A stretch of DNA of 18,123 nt from an uncultured Christensenella sp. (GCA_910585955.1 CAJUGC010000018.1:1-18123), one strand, 5' to 3'. Numbered from the stretch's first letter, positions 6,692 to 15,952 are shown. Program-made: numbers and translations. Notes: generated by a model from the sequence alone, not told the origin.

Positions 6692-7401
6692 TGCAACTTA
6701 GGCGTTGCTTGCGCATATTTATTAATATGCCTTGTAACGCATACATACTAAAAAAACGAAATCCGAAACGTATTTTAATCGTAATTTCGATTTTCGTAAT
6801 CGCCGTTATTGCCGCAGTAATAACGCATTTTGCCGTAAACGTAAATCCCATTATAGAAACGGTAATCAGCGAAGAGGCCAAGCACTCGACGACTATAATA
6901 ATAAACGAATCCGTCAAAAGCGTCGTCGGAACAAATATAGATTACGACGATATTGTCGAAATCTCACGCGACGGCGAAAATAATATCAAAGCCCTGTCGG
7001 TAAACACAATACTCGTAAATTCAATTGCCATCGACACCACGCTCGTTGCTCAATCTCGCTTAAAAAACGTGGGAGAAATCCCCGTAAAAGTGCCTATAGG
7101 AACATTAAGCGGAATTACTTTTTTCGGCGGCGCAGGACCGAATGTGAACATTCGATGCCTTCCGATCGGTTCGGTAGGGATATCATACAGATCCGATTTT
7201 AAATCCGCAGGTATAAATAACACGCTTCATATTATAACCATGATCGTAGACGTTTCGGTAAACGTGATAGTTCCTGGTCTCTCCAGAACGGTAAGTCTGA
7301 GAACAGAAGTGCCGCTTGTCAATACGGTTATAGTCGGAGCTGTTCCGGACACATATCTGCAATCCAACCTATTGGACGAAATGCTTAATCTGATACCGTA
7401 A
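6691..7401 (+). CDS. yunB: Sporulation protein YunB
   Basis: The product is 236 residues. One transmembrane helix lies near the N-terminus (about 27-48, ILIVISIFVIAVIAAVITHF), followed by an extracytoplasmic domain. The family signature is clear in VDVSVNVIVPGLSRTVSLRT and EVPLVNTVIVGAVPDTYL. YunB is a sporulation protein of unknown biochemical role, expressed in the mother cell in Bacillus. The ATG at 6691 overlaps the spoVAE stop and has no Shine-Dalgarno of its own, suggesting coupled translation. An alternative ATG at 6727 also lacks one. Linkage to spoVA is notable, because spoVA is normally a forespore operon. Confidence 0.9.
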   Translation: MQLRRCLRIFINMPCNAYILKKRNPKRILIVISIFVIAVIAAVITHFAVNVNPIIETVISEEAKHSTTIIINESVKSVVGTNIDYDDIVEISRDGENNIKALSVNTILVNSIAIDTTLVAQSRLKNVGEIPVKVPIGTLSGITFFGGAGPNVNIRCLPIGSVGISYRSDFKSAGINNTLHIITMIVDVSVNVIVPGLSRTVSLRTEVPLVNTVIVGAVPDTYLQSNLLDEMLNLIP

Positions 7402-7406
7402 AACAG

Positions 7407-7435
7407 TTGATTTTATTTTTGTTTTGTGATACAAT
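7407..7435 (+). promoter_or_regulatory. Promoter of the pheST operon
   Basis: TTGATT (7407-7412) and TACAAT (7430-7435) are 17 bp apart, with an extended -10 TG at 7427-7428. It begins 5 bases after the yunB stop. Transcription should start near 7442, at the beginning of the T-box leader. Confidence 0.85.
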
Positions 7436-7441
7436 ATCTAC

Positions 7442-7671
7442 AATTGGAAATGCGCTATGACCGCAACATAAGACAGACGCAAAATCAGAGATTGTCGGTA
7501 GCTGAAAAGACAAACGCGTCGGGATATTCATTGCGGCAGCAGACTCTTTGAAATGAGAGTAGGAGAGTACGTCGGCTGCGTCAAAGCTTTAAACGAGGCA
7601 CATCAGTGCGAATTTGGGTGGTACCACGTTTTCAACGTCCCGAAGAGTTTTTACTCGTCGGGATTTATTTT
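7442..7671 (+). promoter_or_regulatory. T-box riboswitch specific for tRNA-Phe
   Basis: The leader carries the T-box core TGGGTGGTACCACG (7615-7628), whose UGGU can pair with the ACCA end of uncharged tRNA-Phe. Stem I is built from CCGCAA/TTGCGG (7461-7466/7531-7536) and GACGC/GCGTC (7476-7480/7516-7520). AGAGA (7487-7491) and the distal-loop sequence follow the canonical pattern. The specifier is TTC (7527-7529) followed by A, a phenylalanine codon, consistent with the downstream pheST. The terminator stem is 7638-7663. Uncharged tRNA-Phe should stabilise the antiterminator and allow read-through. Confidence 0.95.
7638..7671 (+). terminator. T-box regulatory terminator
   Basis: TCCCGA-A-GAGT pairs with ACTC-G-TCGGGA around a T-rich loop, with one internal A/G mismatch, followed by TTTATTTT. 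It is the OFF state of the leader and overlaps the 3' side of the antiterminator. Confidence 0.85.
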
Positions 7672-7681
7672 CGGAGGTTAT

Positions 7682-8701
7682 ATGGAAGAACAACTTAACA
7701 AATTGGTTTCCGATTGCACGGCTCAAATTGCTTCTGCGGCAAACTTGAAAGAACTCGGCGACATCAAAGTCAGAGTTCTCGGAAAAAGCGGCGAGCTCAC
7801 GGCTCTTTTGAGAAACCTCAAGGATTTGCCGAGCGAACAGCGCCCCGAAGCGGGTAAACATATGAACATTGCCCGCGCCGCGCTCGAAGAAAAATTTGCC
7901 GAAAAGTTTGCGGCGTTGCGCGAAGAAGAAGTCGCGTCGCGCCTTGCATCTGAAAAAATCGATATTACTATTGACAAACCGAAGCGCGACATCGGTTGCT
8001 TGCATCCTCTCAGCTCGGTTCGCAACCGCATAATAGATTTCTTTGTTTCTCTCGGGTTTATCGTTACCGACAGCCCCGAAATAGAAACAGACTATTATAA
8101 TTTCGAAGCTTTGAACACGCCTGCCGATCATCCTGCGCGCGATGTACAGGACACGTTCTACATTACGGATCATATATTGTTGCGCTCCCAAACTTCCACC
8201 GGTCAAATAAGAACCATGGAAAAGGTAAAACCTCCTATAAAAATGATTTCGCCCGGAAGAGTGTACCGCTCGGACGACATCGATGCAACTCATTCGCCTA
8301 TGTTTCATCAAATAGAAGGACTTGTCGTCGACAAGAATATCACTATGTGCGACCTTAAAGGCATATTAGATATGTTCGCACAATATTTTTTCGGCGAACA
8401 ATGCAAGACACGTTTTCGGCCGTCTTACTTTCCTTTTACGGAGCCCAGCGTCGAGGTCGACGCCACTTGCAATCATTGTCACGGCAGCGGCTGTCGCGTA
8501 TGCAAGGGCACAGGTTGGATAGAGATACTCGGTGCGGGCATGGTAAATCGTAATGTCCTTACAGGCTGCGGAATTGATCCGGACGAATATACCGGATTTG
8601 CATTCGGCATGGGGCTCGATCGCATAACCAACATAATCCACAAAACAGACATGAGAGCCGTTTTCGAAAACGACATACGCTTTTTAAAACAGTTTAAATA
8701 A
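7682..8701 (+). CDS. pheS: Phenylalanine-tRNA ligase alpha subunit
   Basis: This 339-residue catalytic subunit of the alpha2-beta2 PheRS charges tRNA-Phe in the cytoplasm. The N-terminal coiled coil covers roughly residues 1-90. The class II core has motif 2 around RSDDIDATHSPMFHQIEGL (about 196-214) and motif 3 in GFAFGMGLDRI (305-315). The cysteine-rich insertion CNHCHGSGCRVCKGTGW (263-279) is a common feature of Bacillota PheS. The ATG at 7682 follows GGAGG by 4 bases. A longer in-frame reading from 7553 is rejected because it runs through the T-box and its terminator. pheT follows 11 bases downstream. Confidence 0.98.
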   Translation: MEEQLNKLVSDCTAQIASAANLKELGDIKVRVLGKSGELTALLRNLKDLPSEQRPEAGKHMNIARAALEEKFAEKFAALREEEVASRLASEKIDITIDKPKRDIGCLHPLSSVRNRIIDFFVSLGFIVTDSPEIETDYYNFEALNTPADHPARDVQDTFYITDHILLRSQTSTGQIRTMEKVKPPIKMISPGRVYRSDDIDATHSPMFHQIEGLVVDKNITMCDLKGILDMFAQYFFGEQCKTRFRPSYFPFTEPSVEVDATCNHCHGSGCRVCKGTGWIEILGAGMVNRNVLTGCGIDPDEYTGFAFGMGLDRITNIIHKTDMRAVFENDIRFLKQFK

Positions 8702-8712
8702 GGAGAAACCAT

Positions 8713-11109
8713 ATGAAAGTACCTGTTATTTGGTTAAACGATTATGTAGATATAAGCGATATTTCCGTGGAAGAACTTGCCGAAAAACTTGTCGGAATAG
8801 GATTTGAAGTAGAAGAAATTATCTATACGGGAAACGGCATAGAAAACGTCGTCGTCGGAAAAATACTCGATATCAAAAAACACGCTGATGCAAATAAGTT
8901 GCAAGTTTGCATGGTAGACGTAGGAAAAGAAATTACTACTATCGTAACGGGCGCGGACAACATATCCGTAGGCGACTTGATTCCCGTCGCTTTGGACGGC
9001 GCAAAACTTCCCGGCGGCAAGACGATCAAAGCCTCCTTTTTACGCGGTGTTATGAGCTACGGAATGATGTGTTCGGGTTCGGAACTCGGAATAGACGATT
9101 CCGTAATAGACGGCGCGGAAGTCAACGGAATACTCATATTGCCGAAAGATTTTACTATAGGCACAGACATCAAGCAGGCTTTGGGACTTGACGAATATAT
9201 TTTGGATATAGGCGTCACAGCCAATCGCTCCGATTGTCAATCGGTCTACGGTATAGCTCGCGAAGTGGGCGCCGTACTCGGCAGAAAAGTAAAAGCTCCT
9301 GCGCTCAAATACAAGACAGTGCCGACGAATCTGAAAATCCCCTCGGTCTATGTAGAGGACAGCGAGCTTTGTCCGAGATATACGGCAAGACTCATAACTG
9401 ATGTTAATATCGAGCCTTCTCCGAAATGGATGCAAGACCGACTGCGCCTTGCCGGACATCATCCCATAAATAACATCGTCGATATAACAAACTATGTTTT
9501 GACAGAAATAGGTCAACCGTTGCACGCGTTCGATTTAAGACAAATAGACGAAGAAATCCGCGTCCGTAAGGCTTTCGAGGGAGAAAAAATAATTGCGCTT
9601 GACGAGAAGGAATACGAGCTTGATCCTTCAATGCTCGTAATAGCGGACAAAAGCAAACCTCTTGCCATTGCCGGCGTAATGGGCGGTCAACACAGCGGAA
9701 TCGCGACAGATACCACTTCTGTTTTGCTTGAAGCCGCAAAATTCGCCCGCGGTAACATTCGCGGAACGTCGCGCGCACTCGGTTTGAGATCGGACTCTTC
9801 CGCAAGATACGAGCACGGAGTCGACTGGAACAGTATAGATGCGGGCAGGGAACGAGCTCTTGCCCTAATAAGTCAGCTTAAAGCGGGCAAAATCACGGAT
9901 ACGGCTTCTCAATGCGAAGTTAAGGCTCCGGAAGAAAAAATAATCGTAACGTCGGCAAAACAAATATCCGATTTGCTCGGCATAGAAATAAAGCCGATGA
10001 CAATAAGTAAAATATTGAAAGCGCTCGGATTTGACGTAGAACAAAAAGAAAACAAAAAATTAGTTGTAACAGTGCCTTTATACAGAGAAGATATAGACAA
10101 CTTTACAGATCTTACCGAAGAAGTAATAAGGTATTACGGATATGACAACATCACGTCGACATTTTTAAGTTCGGCAAAACCCACCGTCGGCGGATTAAGT
10201 CGAAGACAAAAAAACATAAACGAACTTAAATCGCTACTTTGCGCTAACGGCCTATATGAAATAGCAACGTACGCGTTTATAAACGAAAAACAACATGATT
10301 TATTGAAACTCGAAAGCAATTCACCGCTTCGCAAAGCAATTCCAATTCTCAACCCATTGAGTGCAGAATACGGCGTAATGCGCACTCAACTTGCAGGAAG
10401 TATGCTTAAAACAATAAGCGGCAACACAAACCGAAAAAATAGCAATCTTGCTTTTTTTGAAATCGCAAAAACTTTCATAGCTCGCGATTTACCGCTAATC
10501 GAGCTTCCCGACGAGAATGAAACTTTATGTATCGGTCTTGCGGGAGGCGAACACGAATTTTACGAATTAAAAGACATCGTTTCGCAGATACTTGCAAGCG
10601 CCGATATCGACTTTAATTTGGAATACGGTAAGCGCCAATATCTTCATCCCGGAATAAGCGCCGAAATTTTCTCGAAAAGCGAAAATATAGGATATTTCGG
10701 AAAGATCCATCCCGATATTGCCGAAAACTTCTGCGTGCCCGAAAACGTATATATTTGCGAAATCAATCTCGAAACTTTTATAGATGCCGTACCTGTAAAC
10801 AAACAGTATAAACCATTGCCTAAATATCCCGCCGTTAACAGGGATCTTGCATTTGTCGTAGAGGATAAATACTCGATTGGAGAATTGATCCGAGAGATTA
10901 AATCGGCGGGCGGAGCGCTTTGCTCTGACGTAACATTATTCGATATTTACAGAGGAACTCAAATTACCGAAGGGTACAAGAGCGTCGCTTTTTCGCTAAA
11001 AATACAACCGGAAGAAAAAACATTGACGGACGAAGAAATTCAAACCCTCGTGAATGGAATTGTCGAAAACCTGAAAAGCAAATTCGACGCTCAATTAAGA
11101 CTGTCTTAA
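8713..11109 (+). CDS. pheT: Phenylalanine-tRNA ligase beta subunit
   Basis: This 798-residue subunit binds tRNA-Phe and edits mischarged tyrosine. Domains in order: an N-terminal core piece (MKVPVIWLNDYVDI), an OB-fold tRNA-binding domain (about 42-153, with VVVGKILDIKKHADANKLQV), B3/B4 editing domain (about 205-370, containing NIVDITNYVLTEIGQPLHAFD), B5 domain (about 400-470), the inactive class II-like core, and the C-terminal FDX-ACB anticodon-binding domain (from about 700, KPLPKYPAVNRDLAFVVE). Length is typical. AAGGAG lies 7 bases before the ATG. The gap to the next gene is 14 bases. Confidence 0.98.
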   Translation: MKVPVIWLNDYVDISDISVEELAEKLVGIGFEVEEIIYTGNGIENVVVGKILDIKKHADANKLQVCMVDVGKEITTIVTGADNISVGDLIPVALDGAKLPGGKTIKASFLRGVMSYGMMCSGSELGIDDSVIDGAEVNGILILPKDFTIGTDIKQALGLDEYILDIGVTANRSDCQSVYGIAREVGAVLGRKVKAPALKYKTVPTNLKIPSVYVEDSELCPRYTARLITDVNIEPSPKWMQDRLRLAGHHPINNIVDITNYVLTEIGQPLHAFDLRQIDEEIRVRKAFEGEKIIALDEKEYELDPSMLVIADKSKPLAIAGVMGGQHSGIATDTTSVLLEAAKFARGNIRGTSRALGLRSDSSARYEHGVDWNSIDAGRERALALISQLKAGKITDTASQCEVKAPEEKIIVTSAKQISDLLGIEIKPMTISKILKALGFDVEQKENKKLVVTVPLYREDIDNFTDLTEEVIRYYGYDNITSTFLSSAKPTVGGLSRRQKNINELKSLLCANGLYEIATYAFINEKQHDLLKLESNSPLRKAIPILNPLSAEYGVMRTQLAGSMLKTISGNTNRKNSNLAFFEIAKTFIARDLPLIELPDENETLCIGLAGGEHEFYELKDIVSQILASADIDFNLEYGKRQYLHPGISAEIFSKSENIGYFGKIHPDIAENFCVPENVYICEINLETFIDAVPVNKQYKPLPKYPAVNRDLAFVVEDKYSIGELIREIKSAGGALCSDVTLFDIYRGTQITEGYKSVAFSLKIQPEEKTLTDEEIQTLVNGIVENLKSKFDAQLRLS

Positions 11110-11123
11110 CCAAGGAAAGAAGC

Positions 11124-13367
11124 ATGAACTACTCCGATGTCGAACTGCTTGCGCCTGCGGGTAATTACGAAAGTTTGAGACAAGCAGTCAGCGGCGGCAC
11201 AAATGCCGTATATCTTGGACTCAAAGACTTCAGTGCGCGCGCAAAAGCCGCAAATTTCTCGCTTGAGGAGCTTGAAAGCGCAATAGAATACGCGCATTTA
11301 TTCGGCGTAAAAGTTTACATAGCCGTCAACACTCTCATAAAAGACAACGAAATTCCTACGGCTGTTTCCCTGATTAAAAAAGCGGAAAGTTTAGGAGCAG
11401 ACGCTTTCATACTGCAGGATATCGGACTGTTTCAAAGAATACGCGATATTACGAGCGCACCGATTCATGCCAGCACCCAAATGGGAATACACAATGTTTA
11501 TGGCGCTCGCATTGCTAAAAAACTCGGCTTTGACCGTATAATTTTATCAAGAGAGACCACTCTAAACGATATCCGTGAAATAAAAAATTCCGTCGATATT
11601 GAAATCGAAGCGTTTGTACATGGCGCTCTGTGCGTTGCATTCTCCGGAAATTGTCTTTTCAGCAGCGTGGCTTCGGGATACAGCGGCAATCGCGGTAAGT
11701 GTATGCAATTTTGCCGCAAAAAGTACGAAATAGAAATCAACGGAGAACGCGGCAAAGGATACTATCTTTCGGCAAAAGATCTTTGTAGACTTTCCAACTT
11801 AAAAGAGCTTATAGACTGCGGCGTTACTTCTCTGAAAATAGAAGGTCGTATGCGTCGCCCCGAATATGTCGGAGAGAGCACGGCAGTATACAGAGAAGCG
11901 CTAAACGCTTTGACTTGCGGAAACAAGTTCGATATTAAGTCTGCATTACGCCGTTTGAAACTCATTTTTAACAGGGGAGACTACTGCGAAGGATATTTAC
12001 ACGACGGCACCGAAAATGTAGTTTATCCGCTCGTTCAAGGACATAAAGGTATAAAGATCGGAACTGTAAAAAAGATTTTAAATCGCAAGGCAATCCTCGA
12101 CACCGAAAAGGTCTTGAATGCGGGAGACGGCATTAAGTTTATAGGTAAGTACGGAGAAACAGGAGGATGCGAAGTCAAAAACAAAGAAACAATAACTTAC
12201 GAAGGTAAAGTTTGTGCGGATGACGGAGTATTTCTCACTACAGATACAGAAATTATTAAGAGTATTTCCAAACGAAACAAAACCATTGCGCCGTCCTATA
12301 CTATAACGCTGAATAAATGGAAATACGCAACGGTGTCAGCAACGGTAGGCAATGAAACCGTAGTATACGAATCCGATATAAAGACCGAACAGGCGAGAAC
12401 CGCACCGATCTCCGAAAGTCAAATCGTTTCGATTTTCGAAAAAAGCCAAACGGACTTTATAAATGTCGAAAGCGTCTGCGTCAATATGGAGAACGATATT
12501 TTTCTGACAATCGGACAGCTTAAAGAACTTCGACGTCAAACAGAAAAATACTTAATACATTCGCTGTCGGAAAAGAATACTGCAACTAAATCAACTATCA
12601 AGCGAACAAATAAATGTACTATGGCAGATATAATACATCAAAATCGGTTTAATAGTCTAAATATACTCGTACAATGCGACTCAATCGATCTGATTAACGA
12701 TCTGAACTCGTCAAAGTATGTTGACGGAATTATATATTCCCCCAAAGATTACTCCGATTTTGAAAGTCTCGAAAAAGTCTTTTCATGCGCAAGAAACGAA
12801 ATCTTCCTCGATACGCCCATTATTGCCCGAGGAAAGGATTTGAAAATTTTGAGGCAAATCGCTCAACTAAACTATATCGAAAACATCGTTGCCAACAATC
12901 TTTATGCAATCGAGTTGTTTTCCGATAAAAATATTCTTTTAGGCGCAAGCATGAATCTTATAAACAGCGTTGTTGAGCTTGAAAAAATTGCTCCGCTTGA
13001 ATGCGATAAGGTATACAAAAACGATTATGTAACTGCATTTTCACGTCTTCCGCTTATGACCTTTGCGCATTGTCCATATAAAAATCTTCGTAGCCGATGC
13101 GCCAATAAATGCAATGGCTTTGAAGGTACGTTGAAAGACGAGCGCGGGAACAATTTTTTCTTAACCCACTATAAAATAGGATATTGCTATTCACAACTTC
13201 TCAATGTGCGTCCGATGGATATCCGAAGCGAACTGACGACAATCGGTCATAAACGCAAAGTATTCGACTTAAGAAACTGCTCGAATGATCTGGCAAAAAG
13301 CATTCTTTGCGGAATGAGCAACGAAATAGATCACACTCATTTTAATTATAATAAACAATTGAGATAA
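11124..13367 (+). CDS. U32 family protein (RlhA/TrhP-like RNA hydroxylation factor)
   Basis: This 747-residue protein belongs to the U32 'peptidase' family. Several members act in RNA hydroxylation: TrhP makes tRNA 5-hydroxyuridine, and RlhA modifies 23S rRNA C2501. The N-terminus ELLAPAGNYESLRQAVSGGTNAVYLG begins the barrel. The signature is FVHGALCVAFSGNCLFS with GNRGKCMQFCRKKYEI. Cysteines 170, 177, 193 (or 197) and 232 are likely iron-sulfur ligands. The long C-terminal half repeats a barrel-like pattern and carries a second cluster, CPYKNLRSRCANKC, as in long RlhA-type proteins. Which RNA is modified cannot be decided here. AAGGAAAG precedes the ATG. Spacing makes it part of the pheST operon. 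Confidence 0.88.
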   Translation: MNYSDVELLAPAGNYESLRQAVSGGTNAVYLGLKDFSARAKAANFSLEELESAIEYAHLFGVKVYIAVNTLIKDNEIPTAVSLIKKAESLGADAFILQDIGLFQRIRDITSAPIHASTQMGIHNVYGARIAKKLGFDRIILSRETTLNDIREIKNSVDIEIEAFVHGALCVAFSGNCLFSSVASGYSGNRGKCMQFCRKKYEIEINGERGKGYYLSAKDLCRLSNLKELIDCGVTSLKIEGRMRRPEYVGESTAVYREALNALTCGNKFDIKSALRRLKLIFNRGDYCEGYLHDGTENVVYPLVQGHKGIKIGTVKKILNRKAILDTEKVLNAGDGIKFIGKYGETGGCEVKNKETITYEGKVCADDGVFLTTDTEIIKSISKRNKTIAPSYTITLNKWKYATVSATVGNETVVYESDIKTEQARTAPISESQIVSIFEKSQTDFINVESVCVNMENDIFLTIGQLKELRRQTEKYLIHSLSEKNTATKSTIKRTNKCTMADIIHQNRFNSLNILVQCDSIDLINDLNSSKYVDGIIYSPKDYSDFESLEKVFSCARNEIFLDTPIIARGKDLKILRQIAQLNYIENIVANNLYAIELFSDKNILLGASMNLINSVVELEKIAPLECDKVYKNDYVTAFSRLPLMTFAHCPYKNLRSRCANKCNGFEGTLKDERGNNFFLTHYKIGYCYSQLLNVRPMDIRSELTTIGHKRKVFDLRNCSNDLAKSILCGMSNEIDHTHFNYNKQLR

Positions 13368-13406
13368 TCAGTCTGAATAAAAAAAATACAGGTCAAAAAA
13401 TGAATC

Positions 13407-15791
13407 ATGAATGACAAAACCCTGAAAGTTCTCGAATACGATAAGGTTTTAAAGAAAGTTGCGGCGTACGCGATATGCGAAAGGGCAAAGGAACTTATTT
13501 TATCTACAAAACCTTGTCTTGATTATAATGAAGCCGATCTGCTTCAACAAACTACAGAGCAGGCGATTTTGTTGCGCGAAAAATATCTCGTAACGCCGGT
13601 GTATGAATTGGACGATATTATGTCTATACTCGACAAAGCCGACGTAGGAGTCACTCTTCAGCCGACAGATTTTCTGAAAATCGCACGCGTTATAAAATGC
13701 GCCTATTCCGCCAAAAATTCCGTAATGACTTGCGGTGACGACGTCGAAATAATCAAATCTCTTGTTGCATTTCTTACGCCGAATACAGCACTCGCTCGCA
13801 AAATCGACGATACAATTGCAGGCGAAGAAGAGATAAGAGACAGCGCCAGCGACAAATTGCGAACTATCAGACGCAAAATAGCAGCTCTTGACAACAAGTT
13901 AAAAGAAAAGCTCAATTCGTATACACGTTCGTCCGAAAACATAAAGTATCTACAAGACAGCATAATTACCGTCAGGGAAGGGCGCTTCGTTTTACCTGTA
14001 AAATCAGAACACAAAGGCAGCATACCCGGACTCATTCATGACAGGTCGGCAAGCGGTTCTACGTTGTATATAGAGCCTTTTCCCATAGTTGAAATGAACA
14101 ATGAGCTCAAAACGCTTCGCCTGTTAGAACGCGACGAAATCGAGCGTATTTTAAAAATTCTTTCTTCCGAGGTCGCATCGGAAAAAAATTCTCTCGCCGC
14201 CTCTTATGAAAAGCTCATAAATTTGGACGTAATTTATGCAAAAGTGAAATTCTCCAATGAATACAACTGCATTCGTCCCGCATTGAATAATAACGGCGAA
14301 ATTCAGTTGAAAGAATGTCGTCATCCGCTTATTGCCAAAGATTCCGTCGTCCCTACCGATATTGCTTTGGGAAAAGATTACAATATTCTGCTAATTACCG
14401 GGCCGAATACCGGCGGCAAAACCGTATCATTAAAAACAGTCGGCCTGTTTTGCCTGATGTCTTACAGCGGATTGAGACTTCCTTGTTATGCTGACGCTCG
14501 AATTTCGATGTTTGACAATATTTTTTGCGATATCGGCGACGAACAAAGCATTGCTCAATCGCTTTCTACTTTCTCATCGCACATCACCAACATAGCACGG
14601 ATTACAGATGAAATTACGCCGAAATCACTTGTACTTTTCGACGAGATAGGGGCGGGCACGGACCCCATCGAGGGCGCTGCGCTTGCTGTCGGAATACTGA
14701 AATATCTCGAACTCGTCAATTGCCGAGGAATAATCACAACGCATTACAGCGAATTGAAAGAATATGCGCTTATAAGCAATAAACTCATGAATGCCTGTAT
14801 GCAGTTCGACGAAGAAACTCTGCGCCCGACTTATCGACTTATTATCGGGCTTCCCGGAACCAGCAACGCACTTAAAATAGCAAAAAGCCTCGGTATGAAC
14901 GATTATATTTTGAAAAATGCTCAAGCTTCTCTAAAAGAAGAAAAAGTGCAATTCGAGAACATTTTGATGAATGCCGAAAATGTAAAAAACAGGGCAATGG
15001 CAGAAATGGAACAAGTCGAAGCTCTAAAAGAAGACCTGCTCCGCAAACATCGTAAAGCAGACATAGAGCTTTCCGAACTCAACAGAAAAATCGATCAAAT
15101 CAACAATAATGCAAAACTCGAAACTCAAAAAATAATCCGCAAAGCCGCAGAAAAATCCGAAGAACTATTACAAGAGTTGAAAGAAAAAGTCAAACTCGCC
15201 GACGAAGCCGCTTTGCTTGAAGCGAAAAAATTACAAAATAAATTGCTTGATATGCAATATGCGAGCGAGCATGAAACGCCAATATCGAATAATATACCGC
15301 TTAAAGCATCGGATATTAAAGTCGGCACAGAAGTTATAATACGGTCTTTAAACACAAAAGGCAAAATAATTTCGCTTCAAGATAAAAAAGGCTTTTTTTG
15401 CGTTTCAAGCGGCTCAATGACGCTTAAACTTTCGTTAGACGATCTCTGTAAAATAAACGAACCGCAATTTAAATTTGCTCAAAAAAAATCTTCCGGCAAA
15501 GCCAATAAATCGCAAGGAAATCGAGATGAATATGCGGAAGCTTCCATAAAAGAAGTTTACCTGCTTGGAAAAACGGTAAGCGAAGCAATCGAAATTCTCG
15601 AGCCTCATATTTCATCTTGTGCAACAGAAAAGCCGCGCCCAATACTCCGCGTAGTTCATGGAAAAGGGACGGGCGCTCTCGGAAAAGGCATCCAACAATA
15701 TCTCAGACGGCATCCGCTAATAGACGATATCAGATACGGCGGTTACGGAGAAGGCGGTAGCGGCGTTACTTTTGTTACCTTCAAACAATAA
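13407..15791 (+). CDS. mutS2: MutS2 / RqcU, ATPase with C-terminal Smr domain
   Basis: This 794-residue MutS-family ATPase lacks the mismatch-recognition domain. In Bacillus it splits collided ribosomes (RqcU); in other species it suppresses recombination. Walker A is GPNTGGKT (332-339). Walker B ends in LVLFDEIGAGTDP (Asp412, Glu413), followed by ITTHYSELKEYA. A long charged coiled coil spans about 510-620. The C-terminal Smr domain keeps HGKGTG (751-756), but the usual LDxRG motif reads VYLLG (717-721). The ribosome site is weak: AGGT lies 13 bases upstream and is better placed for a 4-codon frame, MNHE, at 13400, which overlaps this start. It is the last gene of the pheST operon. Confidence 0.96.
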   Translation: MNDKTLKVLEYDKVLKKVAAYAICERAKELILSTKPCLDYNEADLLQQTTEQAILLREKYLVTPVYELDDIMSILDKADVGVTLQPTDFLKIARVIKCAYSAKNSVMTCGDDVEIIKSLVAFLTPNTALARKIDDTIAGEEEIRDSASDKLRTIRRKIAALDNKLKEKLNSYTRSSENIKYLQDSIITVREGRFVLPVKSEHKGSIPGLIHDRSASGSTLYIEPFPIVEMNNELKTLRLLERDEIERILKILSSEVASEKNSLAASYEKLINLDVIYAKVKFSNEYNCIRPALNNNGEIQLKECRHPLIAKDSVVPTDIALGKDYNILLITGPNTGGKTVSLKTVGLFCLMSYSGLRLPCYADARISMFDNIFCDIGDEQSIAQSLSTFSSHITNIARITDEITPKSLVLFDEIGAGTDPIEGAALAVGILKYLELVNCRGIITTHYSELKEYALISNKLMNACMQFDEETLRPTYRLIIGLPGTSNALKIAKSLGMNDYILKNAQASLKEEKVQFENILMNAENVKNRAMAEMEQVEALKEDLLRKHRKADIELSELNRKIDQINNNAKLETQKIIRKAAEKSEELLQELKEKVKLADEAALLEAKKLQNKLLDMQYASEHETPISNNIPLKASDIKVGTEVIIRSLNTKGKIISLQDKKGFFCVSSGSMTLKLSLDDLCKINEPQFKFAQKKSSGKANKSQGNRDEYAEASIKEVYLLGKTVSEAIEILEPHISSCATEKPRPILRVVHGKGTGALGKGIQQYLRRHPLIDDIRYGGYGEGGSGVTFVTFKQ

Positions 15792-15859
15792 TTAAAACAT
15801 GATTGCCTTATTTCTTATAGGGTAGAATAAAGTCAACTATTCGCAAAACACAGCTTAAG

Positions 15860-15893
15860 AAAATCCAAGTATATTTTAGATACGCGGATTTTT
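15860..15893 (+). terminator. Terminator after mutS2
   Basis: AAAATCC (15860-15866) pairs with GGATTTT (15886-15892), with an inner GTAT/ATAC stem (15869-15872/15880-15883), followed by T. It closes the pheST-mutS2 transcription unit. Confidence 0.7.
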
Positions 15894-15922
15894 AAGGTGT
15901 AGAAAAATAGGGGAGATAACAG

Positions 15923-15947
15923 AAAAGCGCGAACATTTCGCGCTTTT
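15923..15947. terminator. Bidirectional terminator between mutS2 and the accessory operon
   Basis: AAAAGCGCGAA (15923-15933) and TTCGCGCTTTT (15937-15947) form a perfect 11-bp stem with a CAT loop. It ends in five T on the plus strand and four on the minus strand. It lies 5 bases beyond the antitoxin stop, so it probably ends the leftward toxin-antitoxin transcript. Confidence 0.85.
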
Positions 15948-15952
15948 TGTTG

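Noticed and set aside
7553..7681. Extended pheS start
   Set aside because: The extension is the T-box antiterminator and terminator, not protein.
8366..9816. Long minus-strand open frames under pheS and pheT
   Set aside because: They are antisense shadows of strongly conserved genes, with no ribosome sites and no recognisable products.
15840..15950. CRISPR-like or tandem repeats near the accessory boundary
   Set aside because: The symmetric sequences here are two terminator hairpins; no direct-repeat and spacer pattern exists anywhere in the window.
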